Shown piece by piece: positions 12,240-22,758 of a DNA stretch of 64,000 bases. The stretch covers positions 44,965 to 108,964 of the forward strand of contig KN817604.1 of assembly GCA_000827495.1 (NCBI GenBank), written 5' to 3'. A model generated the notes under the pieces. The model saw only the letters and a program-made list of their open reading frames with translations, was not told the DNA's origin and did no database searches. The stretch's first letter is position 1; every line of letters starts with the position of its first letter. Both the position numbers and the translations under genes were made by a program. The stretch is from Hypholoma sublateritium FD-334 SS-4. Its lineage: Eukaryota > Basidiomycota > Agaricomycetes > Agaricales > Strophariaceae.

Positions 12240-12780
12240 CTTTCTGTTGTACAAGCAAAGCGGTGCAGCGGAGCGGTGCGGCGCGCGGTCCGAGGGAGCC
12301 GGGGGCGATGTAAGGGGGCACGGGCGGTTGGGAAGTGGAGAGGCATGCAATGGGTTACGGAGCATGGTGCTCACGAACAGAGGGAGGAAACTCCCGGAAA
12401 GAGGCCCGGAGAAAGGGCTCCCGGGACGCTGAATCCGGTGCGGCGGCATTCGTGGCAGGGAAGAAAGACAAGGGGCAGGGACGAGAACGGGTACACGGAG
12501 GCGGTGGGGCCGGCGCCGGCGACGGCGAAGAGCAGCAGCAGCGCGCGCTGACAGAAGACGTGAGCTGAGGCATTGGAGCCGCGCATGATGATGAGCCCGC
12601 GCTCACGCTGTCCCCGAAATTCGACGAAGACAATATTCCCGCGCCCGCTACCGCTTTCCCACGACTCGTGCACGCATCGCCTACGCCGCTCCACACGTTC
12701 CTCGCACGTTCCACTCCATTTAACAACTTATTCACATTATATATACCCTCGAACTATTCAGTCACATTTGCAACACGCTT
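12240..12780. repeat. purine-rich block followed by a dispersed repeat
   Basis: 12.25-12.56 kb is strongly purine-rich on the plus strand. From about 12.59 kb begins a unit with the words GCGCTCACGCTG, AAATTCGACGAAGAC and TCCCACGACTCG. Related copies occur at about 32.82 kb, 60.79 kb and, in opposite orientation, 38.44-38.51 kb. I see no gene. Confidence 0.45.
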
Positions 12781-12884
12781 AGCGATACACAAGGACGCGG
12801 TGATTTGTCACGCTGTTAAATTTAGGCGCAAGAACGACGGAAAGGTTAACGAAGGGGTACCAGACGTAGCCTTCCCTTCTTCCG

Positions 12885-13931
12885 GTGCATACGCTTCCAC
12901 TTATTTATTGTGTAGCATCTCGTGTCTGTGTATGGGCGCCAGTGCCGAAATTCTATGCCCTCAAATCAGCCGTGTCTCTGATACGCTTCCCACTGGTGGT
13001 AGCCAAAGCACGTCGATTATCACACCAATTCGAAGTATCAAACAATGTCATTAGAGATCGGATTTAATTCAATGCTGATCATCTTGATGAAGCCCCGCCG
13101 CATGCAATGTGATAAAGTTGAACAATCAACGCTCAACGTCAATTTCGCCTGACTTTTGATCCAGGCTGACATTATGGCTTGGTTTCCCGCTGTAAACCAA
13201 CGCTGAATCAAACATTAATCGAACCATGGAATCCGCAGCCCCTATCCTATATCGAAGTTCTTCTATCTAACGCACCTTCACTCACGCCCTAAGTATACCC
13301 GCCTTTTCGCGAGCGGCCCTGGAGACGAGCATCCAATTTTCCGTTCACATCCAACAACCATTGTATGAAACTTACAGTCGTGGAGTCTAAAGAAGAACTA
13401 CATTTATGTGACGGACAGCTCAGTACACATTACACTGGTTCCATCTGCTGGACGTCGAATTGTTGACATTCTAAAAAAATGTATGCTTAGATGTTCCTGA
13501 GTCATAGGCGCAGGTAGAACAAGCATTATATAAATTTCCACCGGGCGCCTATTTACAGTTACGCCTAAGCCTTCGGCAGTGGTCGCCGTATACAAACGAG
13601 CAACATAATATTCTGCGCCCTTGAGCGGATACTAGAGACAATCTCGCTGATTGTGCGAAGAATCCGAATCAAAAAGTAATTCAAAGTTGATTATATCATT
13701 GTTTCTTGCCCAATGACAGCCTTGGTCCAGCTAAGCCTTCTCGTGAAAACCCACGCCAGACAGGAATCCGCAGCTATTTCCACACATTTGAATGATTAGT
13801 GATGTTCCTGCAGCTATTTTAGGCCGAGAGTCAGAAGGTACGCACCGGATCAGGTTTGGACCTGCTCATAAGTATCTCAAATACAAGATAATGTGGTCAG
13901 AGACACCAGAGTTCCCTCCATTCGTCTCTTA
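12885..13931 (+). repeat. 5' flank of paralogue C, duplicate of 8,945-9,878
   Basis: This is the partner of the flank upstream of gene B, with the same ordered words and small indels. It contains no open frame with protein-like character, so it is probably promoter DNA copied with the gene. Confidence 0.65.
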
Positions 13932-15209
13932 ATGTCTAACAGCAGCACCGACCCTTTACAGGAAGTGATTAATCATTTCGAAGATGCAACAATTCACGGT
14001 TTTTACAATTCTTTCTTGTTGAACATATTATTGCTCGGTATGTTGTTCTCGACCTTGACAGTGTGTCTTCGCTTATTGTGAGACATGCGTCTTAGGAATC
14101 TATACCTCTATTTATTTCGATACCTTGTACATATATCGTGAGCAGACAAACGGTCTAGAGATCCTTCTTTGCATTTGACGTAATGTTAAATATACAGTGA
14201 GTAGCAGAACATCGCGTAGTTTTGTGGTGATCACAGCAATCACCGCTTTGTATGTTCTAAACGTGGAACAAGCAGCCATTCAATGGCTCTGGCTTAACAG
14301 GTTTTTCGGTATGGCTGGGCAATCAGAATCTTTGGTATATGATTATACCAACGTGGGGCCAACATGGAGTTATCTTGTCACCAATGTCAACGGCTCTCTA
14401 CTTGCCACCGTTGCGGACTCCTTATTGGTAAGGATATTTGTTCACCGATTATCTTTTACTAATTATATCTGCAGATATGGAGGTGCTATAACTTATGGAA
14501 CAGCTCAATTCGCGTGATCCTGGTACCGTCAGCATTGCTGCTTATAGAGATAGGTAATACTCCAGTGACTCAACAGTGACTCCCACTTCACCTGCTTACA
14601 TAACTTGACATGTATGTCATAGGAGCTAGCATGGCAAACGTTGTGAAAATCGCCGCCGACCATTCGAACCCGAGCATATATCGCGCTGGAACAGGCTTGA
14701 AAACACAGACATCCCTGGGGATATTCTCCGCATTTGCGCTGACGTTGATCACAACACTGTTGATCTTGTATCGCATCATCACCGTGACCCGCCGGACCAA
14801 TCTGCCTAAACGACGCCAAAATACTTACACGGACATCGTTGACATGATCGTGCAGTCCTCCGCCCTCTACTCGATTGTGCTACTCATATGGGCAATCTCA
14901 TGGGTCATCACGCCAACACCGACCATCAGGTCCGAGATCTCGTTCAACTACCTGGCCAAGTTCAGCGAAGAATTGGCGTACATCGCTGCTGTACGTCGTG
15001 CCCCATTCTTTCTACACCTTCAGCTTTGAATCATATCTCAGGGAATAGCACCAACGGTCATGGTCGCGCGAATAGCGCGCGTATCATCCAAAGATTTGAA
15101 TCGCCAGACCGTCCCTGCCCATATCTCAGACCTAGAGTTTCAAGTTACAGGAAGAGATAGAACGATTTCCATGGCTGCTGTAGTTAGTATGCCTGGGGGA
15201 GCGAATTAG
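13932..15209 (+). CDS. multi-pass membrane protein, paralogue C (330 aa)
   Basis: The six exons are 13932-14037, 14096-14137, 14198-14427, 14475-14553, 14623-14990 and 15042-15209. All introns are GT-AG and phases join exactly to give 330 residues. Predicted membrane segments are roughly residues 27-48, 57-75, 103-126, 136-153, 185-205, 232-252 and 262-285. The family hallmark ADSLLIWRCYNLWN is split by intron 4. The N-terminus before segment 1 is about 26 residues with no signal peptide. The C-terminal tail of about 50 residues is charged. This is the cleanest member and I use it as the family reference. I do not recognise a named domain. Seven segments invite comparison with receptors, but no G-protein-coupling motif can be claimed. 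Confidence 0.87.
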
Positions 15210-15663
15210 ATCGATATCATTCTCACCATATCCGAGTACCTCGCATGATCGACACCCGACGACCATTGGCCTATGCTCTCCAAAACCAAACCATCAGGCT
15301 GAGAAAATTGAAAAGGCGTGGAGTCAGATCTCTCGCGTGGCTTCTCCGTGGACCCACGGCATCTTTATAGCTCTCCTCCCGTGTCGAAGTCATGTCCTAT
15401 GGAACCAAATGCCAGCAGCTCAACTGCATTGAGACCAATTAAGTGCGAAGAAAAGGAACACCGATATCACATATGCGCACCCCGAAGGTGGGTGCGTGCG
15501 ACGGTTCTCGGGTGTTGCTGGGCCGATGCATGCGACCATGTGATCGTGTTGTCGTTTGCCACACAACTGGCACCGAACGCAAACTGAACTTGAACTGAAC
15601 CACTGCTGAACCACAACCAAAAGTCGCTAGTGATCCCTCTCTCACCCTGAGCTTTAATCAAGG
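15210..15663. other. intergenic, with one copy of a dispersed repeat core
   Basis: No gene is seen between paralogue C and F-box gene 1. Around 15,491-15,530 lies the core GTGCGTGCGACGGTTCTCGG, then GTGTTGCTGGGCCGATGC. The same core heads the larger GC-rich repeats at 27.57, 31.88 and 44.18 kb. Confidence 0.5.
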
Positions 15664-17187
15664 ATGTCACTCAACTCACGTTCTTCTCCGATCCATAATC
15701 TCAACGTTGATGTCCTGTTGTATGTAATCGCACTCAATGCCAACATGTTCTCCGACCCACACGCCCTGCGCACAACGCGCGCCGCATCACAGGTGTGCCG
15801 GGACTGGCGTGTTTTAATGCTCGAAACACCTTCTCTGTGGGCAAGACTGATGGATTTCAATGTCCTTTCCTCCCGGAACTGCGAATGGCTGGATGAACTT
15901 TTGCGAAGAAGCGCGACCGCGCCGCTGTGGATCAGGATGGAACACAGACAAACGGAGCGGTTCACCGACCCCCCCGTACGCATCTTGAAATCCTTAATCG
16001 CCGTTTCTCAAGAACACTGGACCCGTATCGAGAAGCTGGTAGTCAGCCTTCGGATCGATCCCATGTTTGATGCCACTCATTGGAAAGTGTTGCACCTTCC
16101 TGCACCAGAACTAGACACGTTCATCGTGAAATATGAATTCAGTATACCCATAGAACACCCCGGAATCGCTCTAATCACGACTCTCTTCTCAGGATATGCA
16201 CCGAAGCTTCGAAAATTCAGCCTTGCGAACTACAGCATTCGCAACCACGCCTCATGGCTGTGTAATCTTCGTACCGTGCACTTTAGCAGTGCATACAGTG
16301 TTCATCTTGCACTCGTGGTCCTCTCATCTACACGTCACCTTCAAGAGCTAAAGATCAATGACCTCAGTGACGAACGAACATCCATACCTCTTCCCGTCGT
16401 GTCTCTCCCATACCTGAAGTACCTCCATTATGTGGGCCAACCAGCGATAGGCGCCACACTTCTGGAGCATGTTGAGATCCCCCTGGACTGCTCATTGTTC
16501 ATCTCGGCCCCCTTCCTCTGCATACCTGAAGACACTCAGGAGGAAGTTTTAGTCGCCATTACCAACACATATGTCCGATACGTGCGGCGCTATCTACAAT
16601 CACACCCACCCAAGGGGATCTACCTCAAGTACGAGCCAAATTGTGACATCGATTTCAAAGTTGTAGCAGCATTTCCAGATGACTGTCCGCTCAGTATATT
16701 ATTCCCGGTGTGTTATTGGAGCACCTCGAACCCAGTTACAACAATCTTCAATCAGCTGGCCCTACCGGAGCTCTCAGGCGTGGCTGAGTTGCGACTCTAC
16801 ACCTCAGGTCCTTTCGATTTGCTTTTGGGCGTATTCTTTCGCTGCCTTACCTCTGTAAAGGCCATTTGGACCAACCAAGAAACACTTGGATTTCTAACGC
16901 AGCTCCAGAATTGCATCGACGCTACACACGATCAAGATATTATATTCCCCTTGCTCGGTGTCATCAACCTTGACAATTCATCTTTCATTAATTACATGGA
17001 CGCAAGGATCGCAGAATTCATTCTGTCGCGAATGCCACGTGGCCATCCCATCGCCACGCTATGCTTGCTAAATCCGATCAGCGAGGTTAATCTCGAGAAC
17101 CTCGCAGAGGCAAAGGGGTTGAGGGTGGTGCACACGTCTCCCGAAGTGATTGGCGAACTTGAGTATACATGCCGGACCGTTGAATAG
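15664..17187 (+). CDS. F-box-like protein with LRR-like C-terminal part (507 aa)
   Basis: This is a single-exon ORF with an ATG at 15664 and a TAG stop. Residues about 12-60 form an F-box-like region: a VDVLLYVIALNAN helix, an ALRTTRAASQVCRDWR core and LETPSLWARL. It matches the layout of the large Agaricomycete F-box family, where the F-box would recruit a protein to an SCF ubiquitin ligase. The remainder has irregular leucine-rich segments (VVLSSTRHLQELKIND, SLPYLKYLHYVG), as expected for a degenerate LRR substrate-binding region. Paralogues are F-box 2 (49.7 kb) and two fragments (26.7 and 51.9 kb). It has the most complete C-terminus of the four. The substrate is unknown. Confidence 0.85.
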   Translation: MSLNSRSSPIHNLNVDVLLYVIALNANMFSDPHALRTTRAASQVCRDWRVLMLETPSLWARLMDFNVLSSRNCEWLDELLRRSATAPLWIRMEHRQTERFTDPPVRILKSLIAVSQEHWTRIEKLVVSLRIDPMFDATHWKVLHLPAPELDTFIVKYEFSIPIEHPGIALITTLFSGYAPKLRKFSLANYSIRNHASWLCNLRTVHFSSAYSVHLALVVLSSTRHLQELKINDLSDERTSIPLPVVSLPYLKYLHYVGQPAIGATLLEHVEIPLDCSLFISAPFLCIPEDTQEEVLVAITNTYVRYVRRYLQSHPPKGIYLKYEPNCDIDFKVVAAFPDDCPLSILFPVCYWSTSNPVTTIFNQLALPELSGVAELRLYTSGPFDLLLGVFFRCLTSVKAIWTNQETLGFLTQLQNCIDATHDQDIIFPLLGVINLDNSSFINYMDARIAEFILSRMPRGHPIATLCLLNPISEVNLENLAEAKGLRVVHTSPEVIGELEYTCRTVE

Positions 17188-17229
17188 GAGTTTTTAGTCA
17201 TGCAATCTACTTACTGTACATAGTAAAAA

Positions 17230-18480
17230 ATCATTTATCCCGACAAGGAGCTGGAATACGCGCGGACGCAGATGCGACGCAGGAGGTTCGAGTACACGTT
17301 AACTTGAATGAGAATAAGGGGCGATGTACGGGACAAGCCACCGCAAGGAGGGAGGACAAGCACGAGGGACTAAGCGGGTGCGCACGGACCGAGGACGAAG
17401 GTTGAAAGCGAAGAGCAAGCAGCGAGAACAGATGATGGGCACGGGAGTAGATCGAGGAGGGAGGAGGCGTGGGACATGGAGAAAATAAGGAGGCGATCCG
17501 GGAGGACGGAGGAGCGCGGAAGGTGTACGACAGAACTAGGCGAGGGCCACGGAGATGGGAAAGGAGGACGAGTACGATGAGCGAGGTCAAGAACAAGAGT
17601 GGCAGAAACAGTACACGTAGCTTCAGATCCAGTGCAGCGGTATGTAGCGGTGCACACCGAAACGGAGTCAACTTGTCATGCACGGCCGGAGATCCAGCGT
17701 GAGTGCAGCATCTGGCAGAGGGTGACAGAATGCTCACCATCGTCCATCGCGCGCCGGTGGAAAACGGTTGGAGCGAGGAGCGTGGGCGGGAGCGGGGAGT
17801 AGCCACAGTGGTAGCGTGGGGGGATGGCGAGGAGGAACTGGTCCGTAGTGTCAACGCGGTGGAGTCGCGCCAGAGCAGATATCCGATACCCATCCTCGGG
17901 GAAGAACGGAGCACACGTCAACTCAATGGGTGGTTAAGGTATGCGCATATGCGGCTGGCCGCAGATCCAGGCGCGAGAATCGATATGCGCGTTACACGTC
18001 GCAGTGTGTACGGTCCAGCTGCAGCGTCTGTCGAAGAATACGTTGCAAGTGGTGCGGTGGGAGAGTGATCAAACTCACCCTTCCTCATGCTAGCCTCCTG
18101 CGCGCTGACGCAATGCGTTGTCGGAAGGGTGACACCGCATACACATAACCACCACATCACATCCCGCACTGACGGCTCGCGATCCCATGCGAACTGCGTC
18201 CCGGAGCCACATCGGCGTCTGATCTCATATCGGCGTCTGGTCTGCGTTAGCACCTCCCCCCCGCAAAGTTGGCGTCCACGCTCGCGCCCAACGCGCGCGT
18301 CCGCGTAGATATGTGTCGTCGTCGTCATCGCGACGGCGAGCGAGCGCGTGCGTGCTGCCCGTGAAGGCGACGCGGGTGTGATACAGGACGCCGACGGAGG
18401 CGGGGAGGTGCGGGAGTCTGAGAAGTGTAGATAGAGGTACGCACATTTTTTTTGGGGGGGGGGGTGTACAACGCGAAGAA
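17230..18480. repeat. purine-rich repeat debris
   Basis: 17.3-17.9 kb is G/A-rich on the plus strand with only low-complexity frames. It shares a GCTCACC-TCGT word and general texture with 19.53-19.86 kb. A run of T8 followed by G11 lies at about 18,446-18,464. I find no gene. Confidence 0.45.
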
Positions 18481-18588
18481 GATTACTGTGGAATGTGATG
18501 TGTCAGTCGAGGTGTAGAAGGAGGGAGAGACGGCTTACGGTTGTACAGCATCTTTTCAGGGAATAGAGGTGAGGTCTGATCAAAACTG

Positions 18589-18596
18589 TATAAATA
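18589..18596 (+). promoter_or_regulatory. TATA box of small secreted protein 1
   Basis: TATAAATA lies 158 bp before the ATG at 18747. A possible 5'-UTR intron (GT at about 18652, TTCTAG ending about 18715) would bring the start closer in the mature transcript. The spacing and strength make this one of the better promoters in the window. Confidence 0.55.
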
Positions 18597-18746
18597 AATA
18601 CCTGTCCCTCAGGAGCCTTTTCATTCAACTCCTTTGCCCACTTTCAATCAGGTCAGCATATTTTCTCTGCTCAAATCTTGGCGTATAAATTACCAGCTCA
18701 CTCCTATTCTTCTAGCCACTCACACAAACTACGCCATCTCACAATA

Positions 18747-19136
18747 ATGCAATTCAACGTTGCTTTCATAGCCACTTCTCTCTTCGCTTCCGCCTCTCTG
18801 GCGATGTCGGCTACAGTCACTGGTTTCACTGGGGCGGGATGCACTGGCGATGTGGGGGAAAGCTTTGATATTCCGACTGGATTTTGTTTTACCCTGGGCC
18901 ATGGCTCGGTTAAATCAATTAGCTACTCTGGCGTCCCCAACGAAATCCAGTTCTTCGTTTCTGGTGGTGGACATGATAGTTGCACTAACGGCGCGAGCTT
19001 TGCGCTTGGTGGCGGCTCTGGATGTGGAACCGCACCTGACGGGTAAGTTCTCCGAATGAAGTTTTTTGATGGGACAGAACTAATGTTATTTTTTCGTGGT
19101 GGCAGTTTTAATTTCGAGAGTGCTCAAATTTTCTAA
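18747..19136 (+). CDS. small secreted cysteine-containing protein (108 aa)
   Basis: There are two exons, 18747-19042 and 19106-19136, separated by a 63-nt GTAAGT...CAG intron, giving 108 residues and a TAA. The N-terminus MQFNVAFIATSLFASASLAM is a clear secretion signal. The predicted mature part is short, glycine/serine-rich and has four cysteines (in GCTGD, GFCFT, DSCTN, GSGCG), enough for two disulfides. The second exon adds only FNFESAQIF. Such small secreted proteins are common in Agaricomycetes and are often candidate effectors or wall-associated proteins. I do not recognise a named domain. A TATA box lies upstream. Confidence 0.85.
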
Positions 19137-19529
19137 ATATTTAGTCGTAGCATCCGCAGAGATATCGCTGGATCTCTCCGACGTTCCTGCAGTCTCAATA
19201 TATGAGGAATGTATTCAACTGTAATCTAATTTATTGAGTGATCAAAGTCAAGTCAAGTCAAGCTATGCTACGCTGAATTTTGTGTATTCTGGACTAATTG
19301 CACATTACTTACCAAGACCGACACCGGCGGCGGCGTCCTCGGCTCATGCCATTATTGGTCCCCGTCTCATCAGCACCGGGCGTCTGGTGTGCTGCATATC
19401 GAGTACCACCGAACACCGCGTGGGTATGAAGGACGCGCCGTGCGTCCAGTCGGGGATACAAGACAGGTATAGGGCACGCGACGGGTGTTCGGCGCGTGCT
19501 GCCGACAGTCACCGCGAAGGGCAGCAAAC

Positions 19530-20240
19530 GAGTCGGGGCAGATAGCAGCGAGTATGGATGTTCACGTTGATGCGCAAGATGGGCGCGGGGTGAGGGCGAG
19601 AGGGGCGAAAGGATAAGGTGAACGCGCGGGTTGGACTCTGTATTACGGGGAGTAGGAGCACGGATTGAGGATAGACAGGGAGCACGGGCGGAAACCGGGA
19701 CAAGAGCGAGCACCTGCGGCAAGGGTGAGGGGTGCCGGTGAAGCCTAGGGCGACGAGGACGCAAAGCGAGGATGATGAGAAGAGCGGGGAATACGGGCGG
19801 AGATCGAGCTTGAATGTGGCATATGGAAGGAGGAGGAACAGTGCTCACCGTCGTTAGTTGTCCGTGGCATACAGCCGCATCCTGAACCAGCGACTCAGCG
19901 ACCAGTGCGGGCGAGCGCGAGCGCAATGAAGCGAGCCTGAGAAACAAAGGCAAGGAGCTAGAAGAGGAAAAAGGCTGGCCGACACAGAGATAGGTAACAC
20001 TGGGGGAAGCGCACTGCGAAATTGTGTAGCTACTTTGACCGCCAAAACAGCGGGAGGGCGCGTCAGGCGCTGGCGCGGACGCAGATTCGCCATGGCGCGC
20101 CCCCGGGCGGTTTTCGGGTTCTCGAGCATGGATAGGAACGCGGTATTAAGTGCCCCTAGCCCGCCTGGAAGGGGTTACGGGGTAAGAACATGGAGGTGGA
20201 GCAGGAAAAACCTCGGAAAAATTAGCCACGCGTCGGGATA
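19530..20240. repeat. purine-rich repeat debris 3' of the secreted protein
   Basis: 19.54-19.85 kb is purine-rich on the plus strand, like 17.3-17.9 kb, with low-complexity frames only. From 19.85 to 20.24 kb I see GC-rich sequence with no supportable gene. Confidence 0.45.
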
Positions 20241-20526
20241 GATCACGTGTTTGGGGCTAGGGGGTTAGGCGCCTATTATTTCGACAACAGTCGGCAAAAC
20301 GTCCATGTCCTTTGGGGAACTATATTGGGGATCGTATTGACACTTAAATTTACTGAATCATCGAGAACGTATGTCAACGTTTCAACGGTCATACAAATAT
20401 TTGGTGCATCAGTACTCAGTACTCAGTTGTCATGTTCGAGTTCAATGGAGACACCAGTAAGATAAATCTTTTCCAAAGCAATCAGGCTGGAAATAATTCA
20501 TCTTTTTTTGTTGATATTACTATGCG

Positions 20527-20628
20527 ATGGAAACCGAGACGGTAGAGCTGCCAAGCACACGCCGAAGCTGTTGGAGGTGACAAACAGCTTCGGCGTGTGC
20601 TTGGCAGTTCTACCGTCTCGGTTTCCAT
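20527..20628. repeat. 46-bp inverted repeat hairpin with 10-nt loop
   Basis: The left arm is 20527-20572 (starts ATGGAAACCGAGACGG) and the right arm 20583-20628 (ends CCGTCTCGGTTTCCAT). They are reverse complements over 46 positions with one difference (a G opposite T, a wobble pair in RNA). The loop is 10 nt (20573-20582). It lies about 200 bp upstream of the ATG of paralogue D. Confidence 0.9.
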
Positions 20629-20707
20629 ACTACGCTGTATAAAACCATAATGCTCTAAGTTTTCGATGGTTATCTTATGAAAATAGTGTTGTCTGATAGA
20701 ACTGCCA

Positions 20708-20760
20708 TTCAATGATATCAAAAGATGATTGGGCAATGCCAACGTATATAATGACCGTTG
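20708..20760 (+). promoter_or_regulatory. promoter module upstream of paralogue D
   Basis: The module reads TTCAATGATATC, then GATTGGGCAATG, then TATATAATGACCG. TATATAAT at about 20,745-20,752 is about 78 bp before the ATG. Related modules lie at 25,045-25,100 (ATTGGCCAAT present, TATA degraded) and 47,527-47,585 (TATA intact). The ATTGG word is an inverted CCAAT box. Confidence 0.5.
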
Positions 20761-20829
20761 AGGCCCGGTATGCTCGCGCTTTCTCCTTCTACCCTGTAAC
20801 GTTGAACAGCGGCACTGAGATACCATAGG

Positions 20830-22082
20830 ATGAGAGTAACTGTTTCCAACGATGCAACAATTGCATCTACATACCTGAACACACTGTCAATAAACGGCTT
20901 ACTACTGGGTGGGCACGTTTGTCTCGCCCGCGCACCATCGCTTATTCAAACCATGTCTGCTAGGGGTATATACCGCAGTTTATTTCAGGACGCTGTACAT
21001 ATATCGTGAGTATAGACGCGGTCAGAGGACTGTGCCATCAATTATGCGCTGTGATATAAAAATCTATAGTGAGCAGCAAGATGCCGCACAATTTCGGCGT
21101 GATATCAGCCATCACTGCTCTATACCTGCTGAACGTGGGGCAAGTGGCCAAGGAATGGGCCTGGGTGGACATACTTTTCGGAATGGTGGACGTCTATTCC
21201 GACACGGAGCCTGATTGGAGCTACCTCGTTTCGAATGTCAACGCCCTTCTTCTTGGCGCTACCGCAGACACTTTATTGGTCAGGAATTACACTCTTCGAA
21301 ACTGCCTTGCTAACCGTTTCTGCAGATGTGGAGGTGCTACAACGTGTGGAACTGCTCGTTCCGTGTAATACTACTACCAGCCGCCTTGTTTCTTCTCGAA
21401 ATAGGTAACATCCCAATGCGTGAATTGCATATATATAGTTATCCTCACGTCCCAACCGCAGGCACTGGCATCGCGAACATAGTCAAGATCTCCATCGACC
21501 AACTAAACCCTGAAACATACAGCGCGGGCCCAGGCCTCCAGATCCAAACAACCCTCGGAATATTTCTCGTATTCGCGCAGACGCTGCTCACGACCTCCCT
21601 GATCCTGTACCGCATCATCACCGTAACGCGCCACGCCGTGCTTACCAAGCAGACATATAATACATGCAAGAACATCCTCGACCTCGTCGTGCAGTCGTCT
21701 GCCGTGTACTCGGTCGTCCTACTCATATGGGCTGTCGCGTCGATCGCCACGCGCTCGCCCGGGTCGATAGACGCGCTGCGCCAGGCTCCAGGCTCCGATC
21801 TGAACAAATTAATTGAAGAGCTGACGTTCGTCGCTGCTGTAAGTGCGTCGAGATCCCATCTCTAGTATAAATTCAACGCTCAGCGGTGCAATATCGCAGG
21901 GGATGGCGCCTACGGTCATGGTCGCACGCATAGCGCATGCACGAAAGAAGGACCTGGATCGCGAGATAGTGATTACCGCACACATGTCGGACCTGGAGTT
22001 CGGAGCCGAAACGAGGGATGTAATTCTAACGATGTCTGTGCCTGCAGCGGACGGTATTTCACTGGCCAGCGAATCAGATTAA
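20830..22082 (+). CDS. multi-pass membrane protein, paralogue D (322 aa)
   Basis: The six exons are 20830-20908, 20964-21005, 21070-21278, 21326-21404, 21462-21838 and 21900-22082. All introns are GT-AG, the sum is 969 nt and it ends in TAA. Exons 2 and 4 (42 and 79 nt) match paralogues B, C and G exactly. The hallmark WRCYNVWNCSFRVILLP is present, as are TTSLILYRIITVTR and SVVLLIWAVAS. It is clearly more diverged than B and C are from each other, with a shorter N-terminus and a shorter exon 3. This suggests an older duplicate under different constraint. Function unknown. Confidence 0.83.
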
Positions 22083-22677
22083 ATAAATGTCATTTGCAGA
22101 AACTTTCCGAGGATCTTGCGCACTCGTCGTGTTGGACTGCTTTCTCAGACGCAATAACAGAGGAGAATTTCGTATCTGCTCCCAGAAATATTCTGCTGGT
22201 TGAGCTCTCACACGTCCATGTATTAATATGCTGTACTGAAAATTGGATGTTGCTCCTTTTACGGAAAGAGTGTAATAATAATATTGATCCAAATCGTGTT
22301 CAGGGTAATGCTTACAGGGCACCTCTCTTTTTTAGAAAATTTAACTTCATGCAAGGAATACTATATTTATACTGCGGCTGACCACCCCCCGTAAGTTTGT
22401 CAGACACTGGCTTCTTTCCATTTTTTGAAGTTTTTCTGCGTATTTTCTGCTGGAAATAGCTGGATTTAGGTAATTGCGTATGTAAATGTTCAACAGGGAC
22501 TTGAAAAAGACCGCTGCGGTGCGCAAGGGTCCACCATAGAATCATACGGATCCTTGCCGTTTATACGCGTCACCTACGGAATGATTCAGATATGCCGGTA
22601 AGCCGTGGGATGCGATTCGAAAATACAGGTGGGGCCTCGAGCCTAAGCTACTTTAGATTTAACGGTACCCTGTAAAA
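22083..22677. other. intergenic between paralogue D and SDR1
   Basis: No gene is seen. From about 22.37 kb the sequence is a 5' flank shared with SDR3 (47.86-48.24 kb) and, in part, SDR2 (25.16-25.38 kb). Shared words include GCGGCTGACC or GCAGCTGACC and TTGTCAGACACTGGCTTCTT. Promoter DNA was therefore duplicated with the SDR genes. Confidence 0.55.
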
Positions 22678-22699
22678 GAATACTTAAGGCAGACGTACC
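22678..22699 (+). promoter_or_regulatory. conserved core promoter of SDR1
   Basis: AATACTTAAG followed by CAGACGTACC lies about 60-80 bp before the ATG. The same motif precedes SDR2 and SDR3 at a similar distance, although the surrounding sequence has diverged. It probably serves as the TATA-like/initiator region. Confidence 0.5.
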
Positions 22700-22758
22700 A
22701 TCGTCATATTTTCACCGTGTTTTCATCTCCCCCAACGATCATCCAAAGTAATTTTTGA

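Noticed and set aside
13932..15209. Pheromone receptor (STE3) identity for the membrane family
   Set aside because: No STE3-like sequence motifs and no pheromone precursor (CaaX) ORF nearby; the hallmark WRCYxxW belongs to a different, uncharacterised family.
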